A stretch of 64,000 bases of DNA from an uncultured Burkholderiales bacterium (GCA_903932865.1 CAIZHQ010000020.1:204468-268467); one strand, 5' to 3'. Counted from the first letter of the stretch, positions 19,279 through 30,162 are shown. The notes: generated from the letters alone by a model not told the origin. A program made the numbers and translations.

Positions 19279-21027
19279 ATGAACCTGACATCCTCAACCA
19301 AGGCGTCACTTATGACCACCGACCTTCATCCTGCAACGGCCACTTACCGTCTGATTCTTGACCATGTTCAGGACCACGAAGTTCAGCGGGCTGACCAGGT
19401 CTACCTGACCCAGCCTGTGGGTCAAGGCCAAGTGCGTGATTACACTTGGCGCCAAACACTCGATGAGGCACGCCGCATGGCGCGGCACTTGCAGTCGCAA
19501 GGCTTCGAGCAGGGCACTCGAATCGGTCTGATCACCAAGAACTGTGCCCATTTCATCATGGCGGAACTGGCCATCTGGCTGGCCGGTGGCACAACTGTGG
19601 CCTTGTTCCCGACCGAGTCGGCCGACAACATTCGCTTCGTCCTGGAGCACAGCGAGACACGCCTGCTTTTCGTGGGCAAACTCGACAACTGGGCGCGTCA
19701 GCAAACAGGCGTGCCCCAAGGTCTTACCTGCATCGCGCTGCCCCTGTCAGATGCCACAGCACATCAGCCTGATCTACCCCGTTGGGAAGACATCGTCGCC
19801 AGCACCGAAGCATTGAACGGTCGCATTAGGCGCGATTCGAAGGATCTGGCGCTTATTTCTTACACATCCGGATCGACCGGCGAACCCAAGGGAGTCATGC
19901 ACAGCTTTGGCGGTATCAGCGATGCTTCCGAACGCACCATGGCGTTGATCAACGAGCGCACAGGTCACCCGTCTGAGCACCGCGTCTTGTCGTATTTACC
20001 GCTGTCCCACGTATTCGAACGCTCAAAGATCGCCTGCTGGTCTCTGGTAGCTGGCAATGTGCACGTGTTCTTTTCCGAATCGCTGGTCACGTTTGTGGAT
20101 GACCTCAAGCGCGCACGGCCCAACTCCTTCATTTCAGTGCCCCGGCTGTGGCTCAAGTTCCAGCATGGTGTCTTCGCCAGAATGCCGGCAGAGCAGCTGG
20201 ACGCGGCGCTGGCAGACCCTGTCAAAGGCCGAATGGTCGCCAAGCAAGTACTGGCATCGCTCGGTCTGGACGCGGTGGTGTCGGCCGGCAGCGGCTCGGC
20301 GCCCATCTCAGCCGAGCTGATTGAGTGGTACCGCAAGCTGGGGCTGGACTTGATGGAAGGCTACGCGATGACCGAAGACTTTGCGTATTCACATGGTTCG
20401 CTGCCGCAGTACAGCAAACCGGGGTATGTTGGAGGAGCGCTTCCAGGCGTGCAATCGCGGCTATCACCCGAGGGTGAAATTTTGGTCAAGTCGCCTGGCT
20501 GCATGGTCGGATACTACAAACGTCCTGACCTGACGGCCGAAGCCTTCACCGATGACGGCTATTTCCGCACTGGCGATTGCGGACATTTCGAGCCCAATGG
20601 CATGCTCAAACTCACTGGACGGATCAAGGAGCTGTTCAAGACGACGAAAGGCAAATATGTGGCACCTGCACCGATCGAAAGCCGATTGAACAACCACCCA
20701 ATGATCGAACTCAGCATGGTGTGCGGCACCGGTCAGAGCGCTGCATGCGCCTTGGTTCAGCTGTCAGAGCAGCACCAGACACAGCGCCAGGACCCTGCGA
20801 TGCGAGAACAGATCGAACTCGAGCTGGCGCGGCTGATGGAGGACGTCAATGCGACACTGAGCGATCACGAACAGCTGCGCTTGATGGTGGTGATGAACGA
20901 GCCATGGACCATTGACAATGGTTGCCTAACGGCCACGCTGAAAATCAAGCGCAACGCCATCGAGGCCAGCGTCCAGCAACGTCTGTACGGCTGGTACGCA
21001 CAACCGGATCAGGTCCTCTGGGCCTGA
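19279..21027 (+). CDS. AMP-dependent synthetase / long-chain acyl-CoA ligase
   Basis: LISYTSGSTGEPKGVMHSFGG AMP-binding motif, YFRTGDCGHFEPNGMLKLTGRIKELFKTTKGKYVAP. Confidence 0.9.
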   Translation: MNLTSSTKASLMTTDLHPATATYRLILDHVQDHEVQRADQVYLTQPVGQGQVRDYTWRQTLDEARRMARHLQSQGFEQGTRIGLITKNCAHFIMAELAIWLAGGTTVALFPTESADNIRFVLEHSETRLLFVGKLDNWARQQTGVPQGLTCIALPLSDATAHQPDLPRWEDIVASTEALNGRIRRDSKDLALISYTSGSTGEPKGVMHSFGGISDASERTMALINERTGHPSEHRVLSYLPLSHVFERSKIACWSLVAGNVHVFFSESLVTFVDDLKRARPNSFISVPRLWLKFQHGVFARMPAEQLDAALADPVKGRMVAKQVLASLGLDAVVSAGSGSAPISAELIEWYRKLGLDLMEGYAMTEDFAYSHGSLPQYSKPGYVGGALPGVQSRLSPEGEILVKSPGCMVGYYKRPDLTAEAFTDDGYFRTGDCGHFEPNGMLKLTGRIKELFKTTKGKYVAPAPIESRLNNHPMIELSMVCGTGQSAACALVQLSEQHQTQRQDPAMREQIELELARLMEDVNATLSDHEQLRLMVVMNEPWTIDNGCLTATLKIKRNAIEASVQQRLYGWYAQPDQVLWA

Positions 21028-21040
21028 CAAATCGAAGGGC

Positions 21041-23017
21041 CTACTCAGGCAGCTGAAAACTGCTAATAGGTGGCAAAGGCTCCAGCACAGCGAAGCCACG
21101 GTCAAAGGTGTCGAGCAGCATCAGGAATTCCTCAAAAATTTCCCGCGGGCCTTGCAGCTGTATGCGCCCGCTGTCCAGCGCATCTGCAAAACTCAGCTGC
21201 TCGAGAGAAATGTCATCGAGTGTCGCGCGGCTCAGGCGCAATTGGACATCCACTTTGTCAACAGGTTCTTCGCAGGCATGGCGCAACACACCATTCGACA
21301 GTGTCAACACATGGCTGGCGTCTGGTTCGCTAAAAAGCCAATGCATCACCAGGCGATGCCGCGCTGCGCGAGGTCCGTTCAGGCGCATGGCCAAATAATC
21401 AAAATAATGCGACAGGGGCAGCGCACGGATCATGTCGCGGCTGGCAGCCATCCCTGATGCCAAGCGCGGCGACCCCTGGCGCAGCTCCCGGGCGCCTTGC
21501 AGGTAAGCATTACGCCAGGTGGATGACTCGGTCTGATAACCCAGTTGTTCCATGGCTTGGGCGCACAGTCGGCGCGCTTCGGCGCAAGACGGATCCACCC
21601 ACACAATCCGGGCACAGACATCGGCCACCCAACGGTATTCACCCGCAGCCAAGTCGGCACGTGCCTTGCTCAATACGACGTCCACGCCGCCCATGTAATC
21701 GATGGTCTTGCGCGCCTGTGCTTCACGCGGCAACGGGTCCAGGAATGCCGGGTGGCCTTCATAGGCACCCAGGTAGCGCTGGTACACGGCCTTCACGTTG
21801 TGCTTGAGGTGACCATAAAAGCTGTGTGTTGACCAATCCTGTTGGAGTGCCTCTGGCAAGCGAATGGCTTCGGCGATGTCGCCACCCGTGTGTCCGTGGT
21901 TCATCAACCGCAATGTCTGGTCATGCACGAACTTGTAAAGATCGTGCTGGCGCAACAGATACTCGCCCATGGACTGACTGCCCCAAACTGGCCAATGGTG
22001 CTGAGCAATCAGCACATCGCTGTGAGCAGCATACCGTTGGCGTGCACCTACCAAATAGCTCGCCCAGGCACGGGCATCGCGCACCTGGGCTCCGCGCAGG
22101 GGCAACAGGTTGTGAAAGTTGTGGCTGGTGATCTCGGCCATGTTGAGCACGCGCAGGCCCGGGTGATGGATGATCATCTCGGCTGGGGCTTCAGCCCCGG
22201 GCGTAAGCTCGAACACACATTCGATGCCATCCACCTGGAGACTCTCCACCGGTTGGGTGATCAGCCGATTGGGCGCAATCAGTGTGACGGTTCCGGCTGA
22301 CACGGCCTTGCCCAGACCAGCATCCACCTGACCGCGCTCGCCACGTGGTAGCAATGCGCCGTACTGGAACAAGGCGCGCCGTGTCATGGCATTGCCAGCC
22401 ATCACGGTTTCGCTGATGGCGTCATCCATGAAGCCCACAGGTGCAATCACCTGAACTCGGCCGGCTAGGACATCGGCCTCGTCGATGACGCCACGCACGC
22501 CGCCAAAATGGTCCACATGGCTGTGTGTATAAACCACCGCCACCACCGGCCGTTGTGGCCGGTGTTGGTGATACAAGGCCAACGCCGCAGCGGCCACCTG
22601 GGTCGACGTGAGCGGGTCAATGATGATCAGTCCGGTGTCACCTTCCAGAATGGTCATGTTGGCCAGATCCATGCCGCGAACTTGGTAAACACGGTCACAG
22701 ACCTTGAACAAGCCGGTGACCATATTGAGGCGGGCATGTCGCCACAGACCGGGGTGCACACTGTCGGGCGCCTGCTCATGAGCCAGGAAACCATAGGCCT
22801 GCAGGTTCCAGACCGGGCGGCCGTTGGGGCGCAGAACGCCTTCGGGCGGCAAGGGTGCGACCAGTCCCCGACGCGCATCGTCAAACGCACGGTCATCGTG
22901 CAAGGGCAAATGCAGCCGCTGGGCGGCTTGGCAGGCACGGGTGTGCATCGAGGCCGGTTGAGGATCTTCTGTCGCCAGGTTTTTTTCAGGCTTACGAGCA
23001 GGTGTGTCAGAGGTCAT
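21041..23017 (-). CDS. Alkyl/aryl sulfatase, SdsA1-type metallo-beta-lactamase fold
   Basis: THSHVDHFGG metal motif, EITSHNFHNLLPLRGAQVRDARAWASYL, DYMGGVDVVLSKARADLAAGEYRWVADV. Confidence 0.9.
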   Translation of the reverse strand: MTSDTPARKPEKNLATEDPQPASMHTRACQAAQRLHLPLHDDRAFDDARRGLVAPLPPEGVLRPNGRPVWNLQAYGFLAHEQAPDSVHPGLWRHARLNMVTGLFKVCDRVYQVRGMDLANMTILEGDTGLIIIDPLTSTQVAAAALALYHQHRPQRPVVAVVYTHSHVDHFGGVRGVIDEADVLAGRVQVIAPVGFMDDAISETVMAGNAMTRRALFQYGALLPRGERGQVDAGLGKAVSAGTVTLIAPNRLITQPVESLQVDGIECVFELTPGAEAPAEMIIHHPGLRVLNMAEITSHNFHNLLPLRGAQVRDARAWASYLVGARQRYAAHSDVLIAQHHWPVWGSQSMGEYLLRQHDLYKFVHDQTLRLMNHGHTGGDIAEAIRLPEALQQDWSTHSFYGHLKHNVKAVYQRYLGAYEGHPAFLDPLPREAQARKTIDYMGGVDVVLSKARADLAAGEYRWVADVCARIVWVDPSCAEARRLCAQAMEQLGYQTESSTWRNAYLQGARELRQGSPRLASGMAASRDMIRALPLSHYFDYLAMRLNGPRAARHRLVMHWLFSEPDASHVLTLSNGVLRHACEEPVDKVDVQLRLSRATLDDISLEQLSFADALDSGRIQLQGPREIFEEFLMLLDTFDRGFAVLEPLPPISSFQLPE

Positions 23018-23243
23018 GCGTTGAAGCGACTACAAGTCGTGCTGGGTGACGAAGTTTGGCCGTTAAAAATGGATACGAATCAGGCGCTTTGCAAACCCTT
23101 CGTGATCGCATGATGAGCGAGCCGATTGGAATCAAACACATGGTTTTCCCTTGGTTCTTAAAGCTGGTGCTTGACAAGTGCTGCCAGGCGGAATTATTGT
23201 GAACCTGAATTCATGTTCTGTATTTTGCTTTTGAAAGCCGCAC

Positions 23244-24026
23244 TTGTCCACCCTTCCATTGACTGCCTCTGCAACCTCTAGAAAACCAGCTTCAAACATG
23301 GAGAAAAAAACCATAGAGGCTGTCATCAAGGCCTTTCCAGCCAAGCAGCAAAGGTCCGAACAAACCCACGAAAAATTGCTGCAGTCAGGTCTCGATTTGT
23401 TGCGCGATGGGGTTTTTGATGACATTTCCATTGCGCAAATTGCGGCCCGAGCAGGATGCGCTGTGGGTTCCTTTTATCTGAGATTTCGCAACAAAGAGGC
23501 TTTTTTCAAATTTCTCATTGAAAGCATCAGCGAAACCTTAGAAGCAGACCTGCACGCCAATCTCACCCCAGAAAGCATCAAAGAACTCAACCTGGCACAA
23601 ACGGTACGTCACTGTGTAGACCATTACGTGGAGACCAACCGACAGTACGAAAGCATCATTCGTGCGGCAGTGCAATACAGCATCAATGACAGCGATGACT
23701 GGCAACCCGTAAGGGACAACGGGCTAAAGCTGCACGATCACTACATTGAATTGATCCTCAGTAAATCAAGAAAATCAAACCAAGAAGAAGTCCGACAACA
23801 ACTGATCGTCGGCTTACAAATCATCAGTGGACATTTGGTCAACAGCATTACTCACCCGATCAACCGCTTACCCCTGCATGACCCCAACCTCAGCTATTGG
23901 CTTTATGAAGTGGTCATGCACTGCTTAAAGGTCAAGCCGCCAGTACCCGCCATGTCGCAGCAAAAAAAGGGGCATTTGCGGACTGCATCCCCAGTGAAAA
24001 AAGCCATAACCAAAAGGAGCAAATAA
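23244..24026 (+). CDS. TetR/AcrR-family transcriptional regulator
   Basis: LLRDGVFDDISIAQIAARAGCAVGSFYLRFRNKEAFF HTH; exact start uncertain (23298 possible). Confidence 0.85.
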   Translation: MSTLPLTASATSRKPASNMEKKTIEAVIKAFPAKQQRSEQTHEKLLQSGLDLLRDGVFDDISIAQIAARAGCAVGSFYLRFRNKEAFFKFLIESISETLEADLHANLTPESIKELNLAQTVRHCVDHYVETNRQYESIIRAAVQYSINDSDDWQPVRDNGLKLHDHYIELILSKSRKSNQEEVRQQLIVGLQIISGHLVNSITHPINRLPLHDPNLSYWLYEVVMHCLKVKPPVPAMSQQKKGHLRTASPVKKAITKRSK

Positions 24027-24027
24027 A

Positions 24028-25110
24028 TTGAAAGCCGCCGTATTTCATGGCCCAGGTCAGCCCATGACTATCGAGAGCATCGAGATCGAAAAACCCAAAC
24101 GCAACGAGGTGTTGGTGCGCACCCGTGTCAGCGGCCTGTGCCACAGCGACTTGCATTTCATCGAGGGCAAATACCCGACCCCCGTGCCCGCCGTACTCGG
24201 CCATGAAGCCGCTGGGGTGGTCGAAGCGGTGGGTGAAGACGTCACCCACGTCAAGCCTGGTGACCATGTGGTCACCTGCTTGTCGGTGTTCTGTGGCCAT
24301 TGTGAGTATTGCGTGACGGGTCACCAAACCATCTGCAGCAACACCGCAGTCAAAATGCCTCCCGGCGTGGCCAAACGCCTGCGCTGGAAGGGGGAACACC
24401 TCAATCAGTACCTCAACCTCTCCACTTTTGCTGAGCAAATGCTGGTGCACGAGAACGCGGTCGTCAAAATTCGAGAAGATATGCCCCTGGACCTGGCGGC
24501 TTTGCTGGGCTGTGGCGTTCTCACGGGTTATGGCTCGGTGGTGCACAGCGCACAACTGGAGCCTGGCACCACAGTGGCTGTGCTTGGTTGCGGCGGCGTA
24601 GGCCTGTCCACCATTCATGCGGCGCATCTGGCTGGCGCAGCCCGGATCATTGCCATCGACATCGACCCCGCCAAGCTGGAGATGGCCAGGATATTTGGAG
24701 CCACAGATGGCATAGATGCTAAAGACCCGGACATGGTCGCCAAGATCATCGAGATGACCCAAGGCGGCGTGCATTACGCATTCGAGTGCATAGGTCTGAA
24801 GACCACGACCGAAGCTTCATTTGCCATGCTGCGTCCTCGCGGTTTGTCCACCATTGTGGGCATGATTCCGCTGGGCACCAAAATTGAGCTGCACGGCTTT
24901 GACTTTCTACGAGAGCGGCGCATTCAAGGCACGATGATGGGTTCCAACCACTTCCGACTAGACATCCCCCGCTTGGTGGAATTTCACATGCAGGGCCGGA
25001 TGAAACTCGACCAGTTGGTTTCGAACCGACTCAAGCTGGAGCAAATCAACGACGGTTTTTCCGCTCTGCAGCGAGGTGGTATCGCTCGCAATGTGATCGT
25101 TTTCGATTGA
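24028..25110 (+). CDS. Zn-dependent alcohol dehydrogenase (MDR family)
   Basis: GHEAAGVVEAVGEDV, CGHCEYCVTGHQTIC structural Zn cluster, GCGGVGLSTIHAA; TTG start. Confidence 0.9.
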   Translation: MKAAVFHGPGQPMTIESIEIEKPKRNEVLVRTRVSGLCHSDLHFIEGKYPTPVPAVLGHEAAGVVEAVGEDVTHVKPGDHVVTCLSVFCGHCEYCVTGHQTICSNTAVKMPPGVAKRLRWKGEHLNQYLNLSTFAEQMLVHENAVVKIREDMPLDLAALLGCGVLTGYGSVVHSAQLEPGTTVAVLGCGGVGLSTIHAAHLAGAARIIAIDIDPAKLEMARIFGATDGIDAKDPDMVAKIIEMTQGGVHYAFECIGLKTTTEASFAMLRPRGLSTIVGMIPLGTKIELHGFDFLRERRIQGTMMGSNHFRLDIPRLVEFHMQGRMKLDQLVSNRLKLEQINDGFSALQRGGIARNVIVFD

Positions 25111-25121
25111 TGGAGCGCCCC

Positions 25122-25994
25122 ATGAAACGATTGCAAAACAAAGTCGCCGTGATCACGGGCGCCTGCTCGGGCATTGGCTTGGCCACCACCGAGCTGTTTC
25201 TTTCAGAAGGCGCCCAAGTGGTGGCAGCGGACGTGCAGGACGAGGTGGGACAGCAACTGCAAGAGAAGTATGCAGGTCAGCTGCACTTTGCGCATTGCGA
25301 TGTGACCCAGCTCGATGAGTTACGCGCCGCCATCGACTGTGCCGCCGAACATTTTGGTGGTCTTGACATCCTGTTCAGCAATGCGGGTCGCATCGGCACC
25401 ATGGGCGGCGTTCAGGCTTTTAACGCCGAGGCTTGGGACAACACCCAAAACCTTTTGCTGCGATCTGTCGCGGCAGGCGCGAGCTACGCAGTGCCCCACA
25501 TGATCAAACGGGGCGCAGGCGCCATCGTGAACACATCGTCCATTTCGGCCTTGCAGGCTGGCTACGCCCCGCTGGCCTATTCGGTGGCCAAAGCGGGCGT
25601 TCTGCATTACACACGGGTGGCAGCGGCCGAACTCTGCGCCTTGAACATCCGCATCAACGCGGTGGTGCCGGGCTTCATTGCCACGCGCATCTTCGGCGGC
25701 CTGTTTGGCATGGACCAACAGGCCTCGCAAGACCTGGCCAAACGTGTGAGTGATCACAGCAGCAGCGCCAATCCGATTGGCCGTGCCGGTCAGCCGCAAG
25801 ACATTGCAGAGGCTGTCCTGTATCTGTCTAGTGATGCCGCGCGGTTTGTCACTGGCACCCACATCACCGTGGATGGGGGGATCACCATCGGCCCCCGACA
25901 CAGTTGGGACCCCCAAACAACCAGCCCCATGAGCCAAGCACTCGGCGTGTCACGCGAGCAAATCGAAGCCATGCGCAAGTCAGCCGATTCCTGA
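25122..25994 (+). CDS. SDR-family oxidoreductase
   Basis: TGACSGIG, YSVAKAGVLHYTR, VTGTHITVDGG. Confidence 0.9.
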   Translation: MKRLQNKVAVITGACSGIGLATTELFLSEGAQVVAADVQDEVGQQLQEKYAGQLHFAHCDVTQLDELRAAIDCAAEHFGGLDILFSNAGRIGTMGGVQAFNAEAWDNTQNLLLRSVAAGASYAVPHMIKRGAGAIVNTSSISALQAGYAPLAYSVAKAGVLHYTRVAAAELCALNIRINAVVPGFIATRIFGGLFGMDQQASQDLAKRVSDHSSSANPIGRAGQPQDIAEAVLYLSSDAARFVTGTHITVDGGITIGPRHSWDPQTTSPMSQALGVSREQIEAMRKSADS

Positions 25995-26024
25995 ATTTTG
26001 ATTTTTCCAGAAAGATTTTTGTCC

Positions 26025-26345
26025 ATGCCCCAAGTTCATTTCATCAGCTTTGACGGTATTCGCCGCAGCGTTGAGACCCAGATTGGCGAGAACCTGATGC
26101 GCGCTGCCACCGATAACGCCGTGCCTGGCATCGATGGGGATTGCGGCGGCCAGTGCGCTTGCGCAACTTGTCACGTGTTCGTATCTACGCCCTGGGCAGA
26201 GCGTCTGCCCATCATGCGTACCAATGAGAACGATATTTTGGAATTCACCAACGAGCGCCGGGAATCTTCCCGTCTGGCCTGCCAGATCGTCATGACCGCC
26301 GAGCTCGACGGTATCGAAGTCCATATGCCCGAAGGCCAGCACTGA
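26025..26345 (+). CDS. 2Fe-2S ferredoxin (adrenodoxin/putidaredoxin-type)
   Basis: GDCGGQCACATCHVFV ... RLACQIVM cysteine ligands. Confidence 0.9.
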   Translation: MPQVHFISFDGIRRSVETQIGENLMRAATDNAVPGIDGDCGGQCACATCHVFVSTPWAERLPIMRTNENDILEFTNERRESSRLACQIVMTAELDGIEVHMPEGQH

Positions 26346-26372
26346 AGCTGTCGATGAAGCGAAAGAAAAAAC

Positions 26373-27635
26373 ATGAAACTGTCACAAGCCGAAATTCAGG
26401 CTTCAGCCCGCGCCGAAGCCTTTGCCATGCCGATCGAGCAGATCGACCCCGGAACACCAGCTTATTTTGAGAACGACACCGTTGGTCATTATTTCGAACG
26501 CCTTCGACGTGACGACCCTGTCCACCACTGCAACAGCGCTTTGTACGGACCGTATTGGTCGGTGACCCGTTTCCAGGACATCATGCAGGTGGACACCAAC
26601 CACGGCATCTACTCTTCAGACTGGACAAATGGTGGTATTGCCATCACCGAACCACCACCGGGTGAAGCGAAGTTGCAGATGTTCATCGCCATGGACCCTC
26701 CGCGCCATGACGTGCAACGCAAGGCCGTTCAGCCCATCGTAGCGCCGGGCAACCTGGCCAACATGCAGAACCTCATCCGGGAGCGGACCTGCAAAGTTCT
26801 CGACGGCTTGCCTCGTGGCGAGACCTTCAACTGGGTAGAGCATGTGTCTATCGAGCTCACCACTTTGATGCTGGCGACTCTTTTTGATTTTCCGATCGAG
26901 GACCGTCACCTGTTGACGCACTGGTCAGATGTGGCCACCGCCAACAAGGATGTTGACCCCAACGCGCCAACGCGTGAAGAACGCCTGGCTGAATTGCAAA
27001 AGATGGCGGCTTATTTCACCCGCCTGTGGAATGAACGCGTCAACTCAAGTCCAGGATCCGACCTGATTTCCATGATGGCCCACAACCCGGAAACCCGGAA
27101 CATGTCTCCGCAGGAATTCATGGGCAATCTGGTGTTGCTGATCGTGGGTGGTAACGACACCACTCGCAACTCGATGACCGGAGGCCTGCTGGCCCTGCAC
27201 AACAACCCGGCCGAATGGGACAAGCTGCGAAACAATCCAGCCTTGGTGGACAACATGGTCTCGGAAATCATTCGCTGGCAGACACCGCTGGCCCACATGC
27301 GCCGCACAGCCTTGCAAGACACAGAACTGGGCGGCAAACAGATCAAAAAAGGCGACAAGGTGGTGATGTGGTATCTCTCGGGCAACCGCGACGAGGAAGC
27401 CATTCCCAACGCGAGCCAGTTCATCATTGATCGGCCACGTGCACGCCAACACTTGTCTTTTGGCTTTGGCATCCACCGCTGTGTGGGGAACCGCTTGGCA
27501 GAGATGCAACTGCGGATCCTGTGGGAAGAAATTCACAAGCGCTTTCCCGTCATTGAAGTCGTGGCCGACCCGGTGCGAGTGCGTTCGCCCTTTGTGCGTG
27601 GCTTCACCGAACTCATGGTGCGCATACCCACATGA
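26373..27635 (+). CDS. Cytochrome P450, CYP153-like
   Basis: Heme loop LSFGFGIHRCVGNRLAEMQLRILWEEI; MDPPRHDVQRKAVQPIVAPGNL; SIELTTLMLATLFDFPIEDR, all CYP153-like as I recall the family. Confidence 0.85.
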   Translation: MKLSQAEIQASARAEAFAMPIEQIDPGTPAYFENDTVGHYFERLRRDDPVHHCNSALYGPYWSVTRFQDIMQVDTNHGIYSSDWTNGGIAITEPPPGEAKLQMFIAMDPPRHDVQRKAVQPIVAPGNLANMQNLIRERTCKVLDGLPRGETFNWVEHVSIELTTLMLATLFDFPIEDRHLLTHWSDVATANKDVDPNAPTREERLAELQKMAAYFTRLWNERVNSSPGSDLISMMAHNPETRNMSPQEFMGNLVLLIVGGNDTTRNSMTGGLLALHNNPAEWDKLRNNPALVDNMVSEIIRWQTPLAHMRRTALQDTELGGKQIKKGDKVVMWYLSGNRDEEAIPNASQFIIDRPRARQHLSFGFGIHRCVGNRLAEMQLRILWEEIHKRFPVIEVVADPVRVRSPFVRGFTELMVRIPT

Positions 27636-29137
27636 ACGAGGCGCCTGACATGAAGCCGTTGCCCGAGCAATTGGATGTGCTGATCATCGGCGCCGGTATT
27701 TCTGGCGTCGGTGCTGCCTGCCACCTGCAGCAACAGTGCCCGGACAAGCGTTTTGCGTTAGTCGAGGCCCAGGCCAGTTTCGGCGGCACATGGCGGACTC
27801 ACAACTATCCCGGCATTCGCTCCGACAGCGATCTTTTCACCTTTGGCTACCGATTCAAGCCGTGGCGCGGCAACCCGATCGCCAGTGGCGATCAGATCTT
27901 GAACTACATGAACGAGGTCATCGACGAATACGACTTGGCTGCGCGGATCCATTACCGAAACCGTGTGACCTCGGCCCGGTGGTCTTCTGTCGACGCCCGC
28001 TGGCATGTCGAGATCCTGCAAACGCCACAAGAAAGCAAGCCTGTCATCCGCCAAGTGCGTTGTCAGTTTTTATGGATGTGCCAGGGTTACTACAGTCACG
28101 CCGCGGGTTACACGCCGGAATGGTCCGGTATGAATGACTTTGCCGGTCGCATCGTCCACCCGCAACAATGGCCGAGAGACCTCGACCTGACCGGTCAGCG
28201 TGTGGTGGTGATCGGTTCTGGCGCGACCGCCGCAACACTGGTACCTTCCCTGGCGGGCCGCTGTGCGCATGTGACCATGCTCCAGCGATCACCCACTTGG
28301 TTTGCAACTGGGCGCAACGCCAATGAACTGGCCGACACGCTGCGCGCACTGGACATACCGCACGAATGGACCCATGAAATCGTGCGCCGCAAAGTGCTTT
28401 TTGACCAAGCCCACATCCAGCGGCGATGTGTCCAAGAGCCCGAGACTGTGGCGGCTGAACTGCTCGCCGCAGCCAGAGAGGCACTCGGCCCCGAACACGC
28501 ACACTTGGTCGATGTCCATTTCAAGCCGACCTATCGCCCATGGCAACAGCGTTTGGCCTTTGTGCCCGATGGCGACCTTTTCAAAGCGATACGTCATGGG
28601 CAGGCCAGTATTCAAACTGGTTCGATTGAGCGCTTCGTGCCAGAAGGCATTCGCCTGAGCAACGGTGAGACTGTGCCCGCCGATGTGATTGTGACTGCCA
28701 CAGGTTTTAACCTGAACGTATTGGGTGACATTGATTTCCAGATCGATGGCAAGCCGCTGGACTTTGCGAGCAGCGTCACTTGGCGCGGTGCCATGTTCAC
28801 AGGCTTACCCAATTTGTTGTGGGTGTTCGGCTATTTCCGTGCCAGTTGGACGCTGCGCACCGACTTGCTGGGCGACTTTTTCTGCAAGCTTGTGAAGCAC
28901 ATGGACCAACACAAATTGCGCAGTGTGGTTCCAGCGCTTCGACCTGAAGACCAAGACATGACCTTGAGCCCTTGGGTGCGACCCGACAACTTCAATCCCG
29001 GTTACCTGGCTCGGGGCATGCATCAGTTGCCACGCCAAGGTGATCGTGCACCCTGGTTGCACCTGCAAGACTATTCGACCGACAAGAACGATCTTCCAGT
29101 GGCCGCACTCGATGACGGCTCTTTGATTTTTAACTGA
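27632..29137 (+). CDS. Type I Baeyer-Villiger / flavin-containing monooxygenase (EthA-like)
   Basis: GAGISGVGAACHL; YPGIRSDSDLFTFGYRFKPW; BVMO fingerprint FAGRIVHPQQWP (FxGxxxHxxxWP). Confidence 0.85.
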   Translation: MNEAPDMKPLPEQLDVLIIGAGISGVGAACHLQQQCPDKRFALVEAQASFGGTWRTHNYPGIRSDSDLFTFGYRFKPWRGNPIASGDQILNYMNEVIDEYDLAARIHYRNRVTSARWSSVDARWHVEILQTPQESKPVIRQVRCQFLWMCQGYYSHAAGYTPEWSGMNDFAGRIVHPQQWPRDLDLTGQRVVVIGSGATAATLVPSLAGRCAHVTMLQRSPTWFATGRNANELADTLRALDIPHEWTHEIVRRKVLFDQAHIQRRCVQEPETVAAELLAAAREALGPEHAHLVDVHFKPTYRPWQQRLAFVPDGDLFKAIRHGQASIQTGSIERFVPEGIRLSNGETVPADVIVTATGFNLNVLGDIDFQIDGKPLDFASSVTWRGAMFTGLPNLLWVFGYFRASWTLRTDLLGDFFCKLVKHMDQHKLRSVVPALRPEDQDMTLSPWVRPDNFNPGYLARGMHQLPRQGDRAPWLHLQDYSTDKNDLPVAALDDGSLIFN

Positions 29138-29190
29138 GTTTTTCTCAACGCACCTAGAAAATTTTCACCACCACAATCAGGAGACACTTC

Positions 29191-30162
29191 ATGAGAAATG
29201 CATTGACACGCCGCCAGACTCTTCAAGCGTTGGGGGCCAGCTTGCTGCCGATGCCGCTGATTGCAGTAGCGCAAGCCGCTTTTCCAAATAAGCCCGTTCG
29301 AATCATCGTGCCGCTGCCTGCCAGCGGTGCAGCCGACGTGTCGGTGCGGATCTTGACAGAATTCATGCAACAGCCTCTGGGCCAAAGCCTCGTGGTGGAG
29401 AACCGACCCGGTGGAATTTACCAAATCGGCATTCAGGCCATCACCAGCGCTCCAGCGGACGGTTACACCCTGATTCACCTCAATGCAACCATGTGTGCCG
29501 TACAGGCTTCGCTCAAACGCTTTGACATGCTCAAACAACTCATTCCCGTGGGGTTGATGGGCTCAACAGATGCCATGCTTTGCATTGCCAACAATGCGCC
29601 ATTCAAGACTGCACAAGAAATGGTTGCATGGGGCAAGGCCAACCCCGGCAAGCTCAACTATGGCTCCACAGGTCCGGGCTCGATGGAGCATTTGAGCATG
29701 GTCAGCATCATGCAACGTGTCGGCATCACGGGGAACAACATTCCATTCAAAGGCGGTCCAGATGGTGCCTTGGCGCTGGCGCAAGGTGAGATCCAGGCTA
29801 TGGCATTGCCAGCGCCACTGATCATCCAGTTCAGAGACAAAATCAGACCTGTGATTGCCCTGACGGAACAAAGGATTGGCTTCTTGCCTGATTTGCCCAC
29901 CGCCAAAGAGCAGGGGCTGGATATCCCCACGGTGAATTACTGGGGTGGCCTAGCTGTCCCTGTTGGCACCCCAACTGCTGTCGTCGAGACCCTTGAAAAA
30001 GCCATGAGCGTTGCCGTGAATAACCCGGCGCTGTCTCAGCGTTACACCCCATTGGGACTGAATGCACGATTTGCAGGTGGCGCCGCATTCAAAACCATCA
30101 TCGAGCGTGACCTTCAGTGGCTGGGCGATGCGGTCAAGTCGGCCAATTTGCAATTGAGCTGA
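29191..30162 (+). CDS. Bug-family (TTT) substrate-binding protein
   Basis: AAFPNKPVRIIVPLPASGAADVSVRIL...ENRPGGIYQIGIQAITSAPADGYTLIH. Confidence 0.9.
   Translation: MRNALTRRQTLQALGASLLPMPLIAVAQAAFPNKPVRIIVPLPASGAADVSVRILTEFMQQPLGQSLVVENRPGGIYQIGIQAITSAPADGYTLIHLNATMCAVQASLKRFDMLKQLIPVGLMGSTDAMLCIANNAPFKTAQEMVAWGKANPGKLNYGSTGPGSMEHLSMVSIMQRVGITGNNIPFKGGPDGALALAQGEIQAMALPAPLIIQFRDKIRPVIALTEQRIGFLPDLPTAKEQGLDIPTVNYWGGLAVPVGTPTAVVETLEKAMSVAVNNPALSQRYTPLGLNARFAGGAAFKTIIERDLQWLGDAVKSANLQLS

Noticed and set aside
22508-23113. 201-aa ORF antisense to the alkylsulfatase
   Set aside because: Low-complexity His/Gln/Arg-rich translation opposite a well-supported gene.
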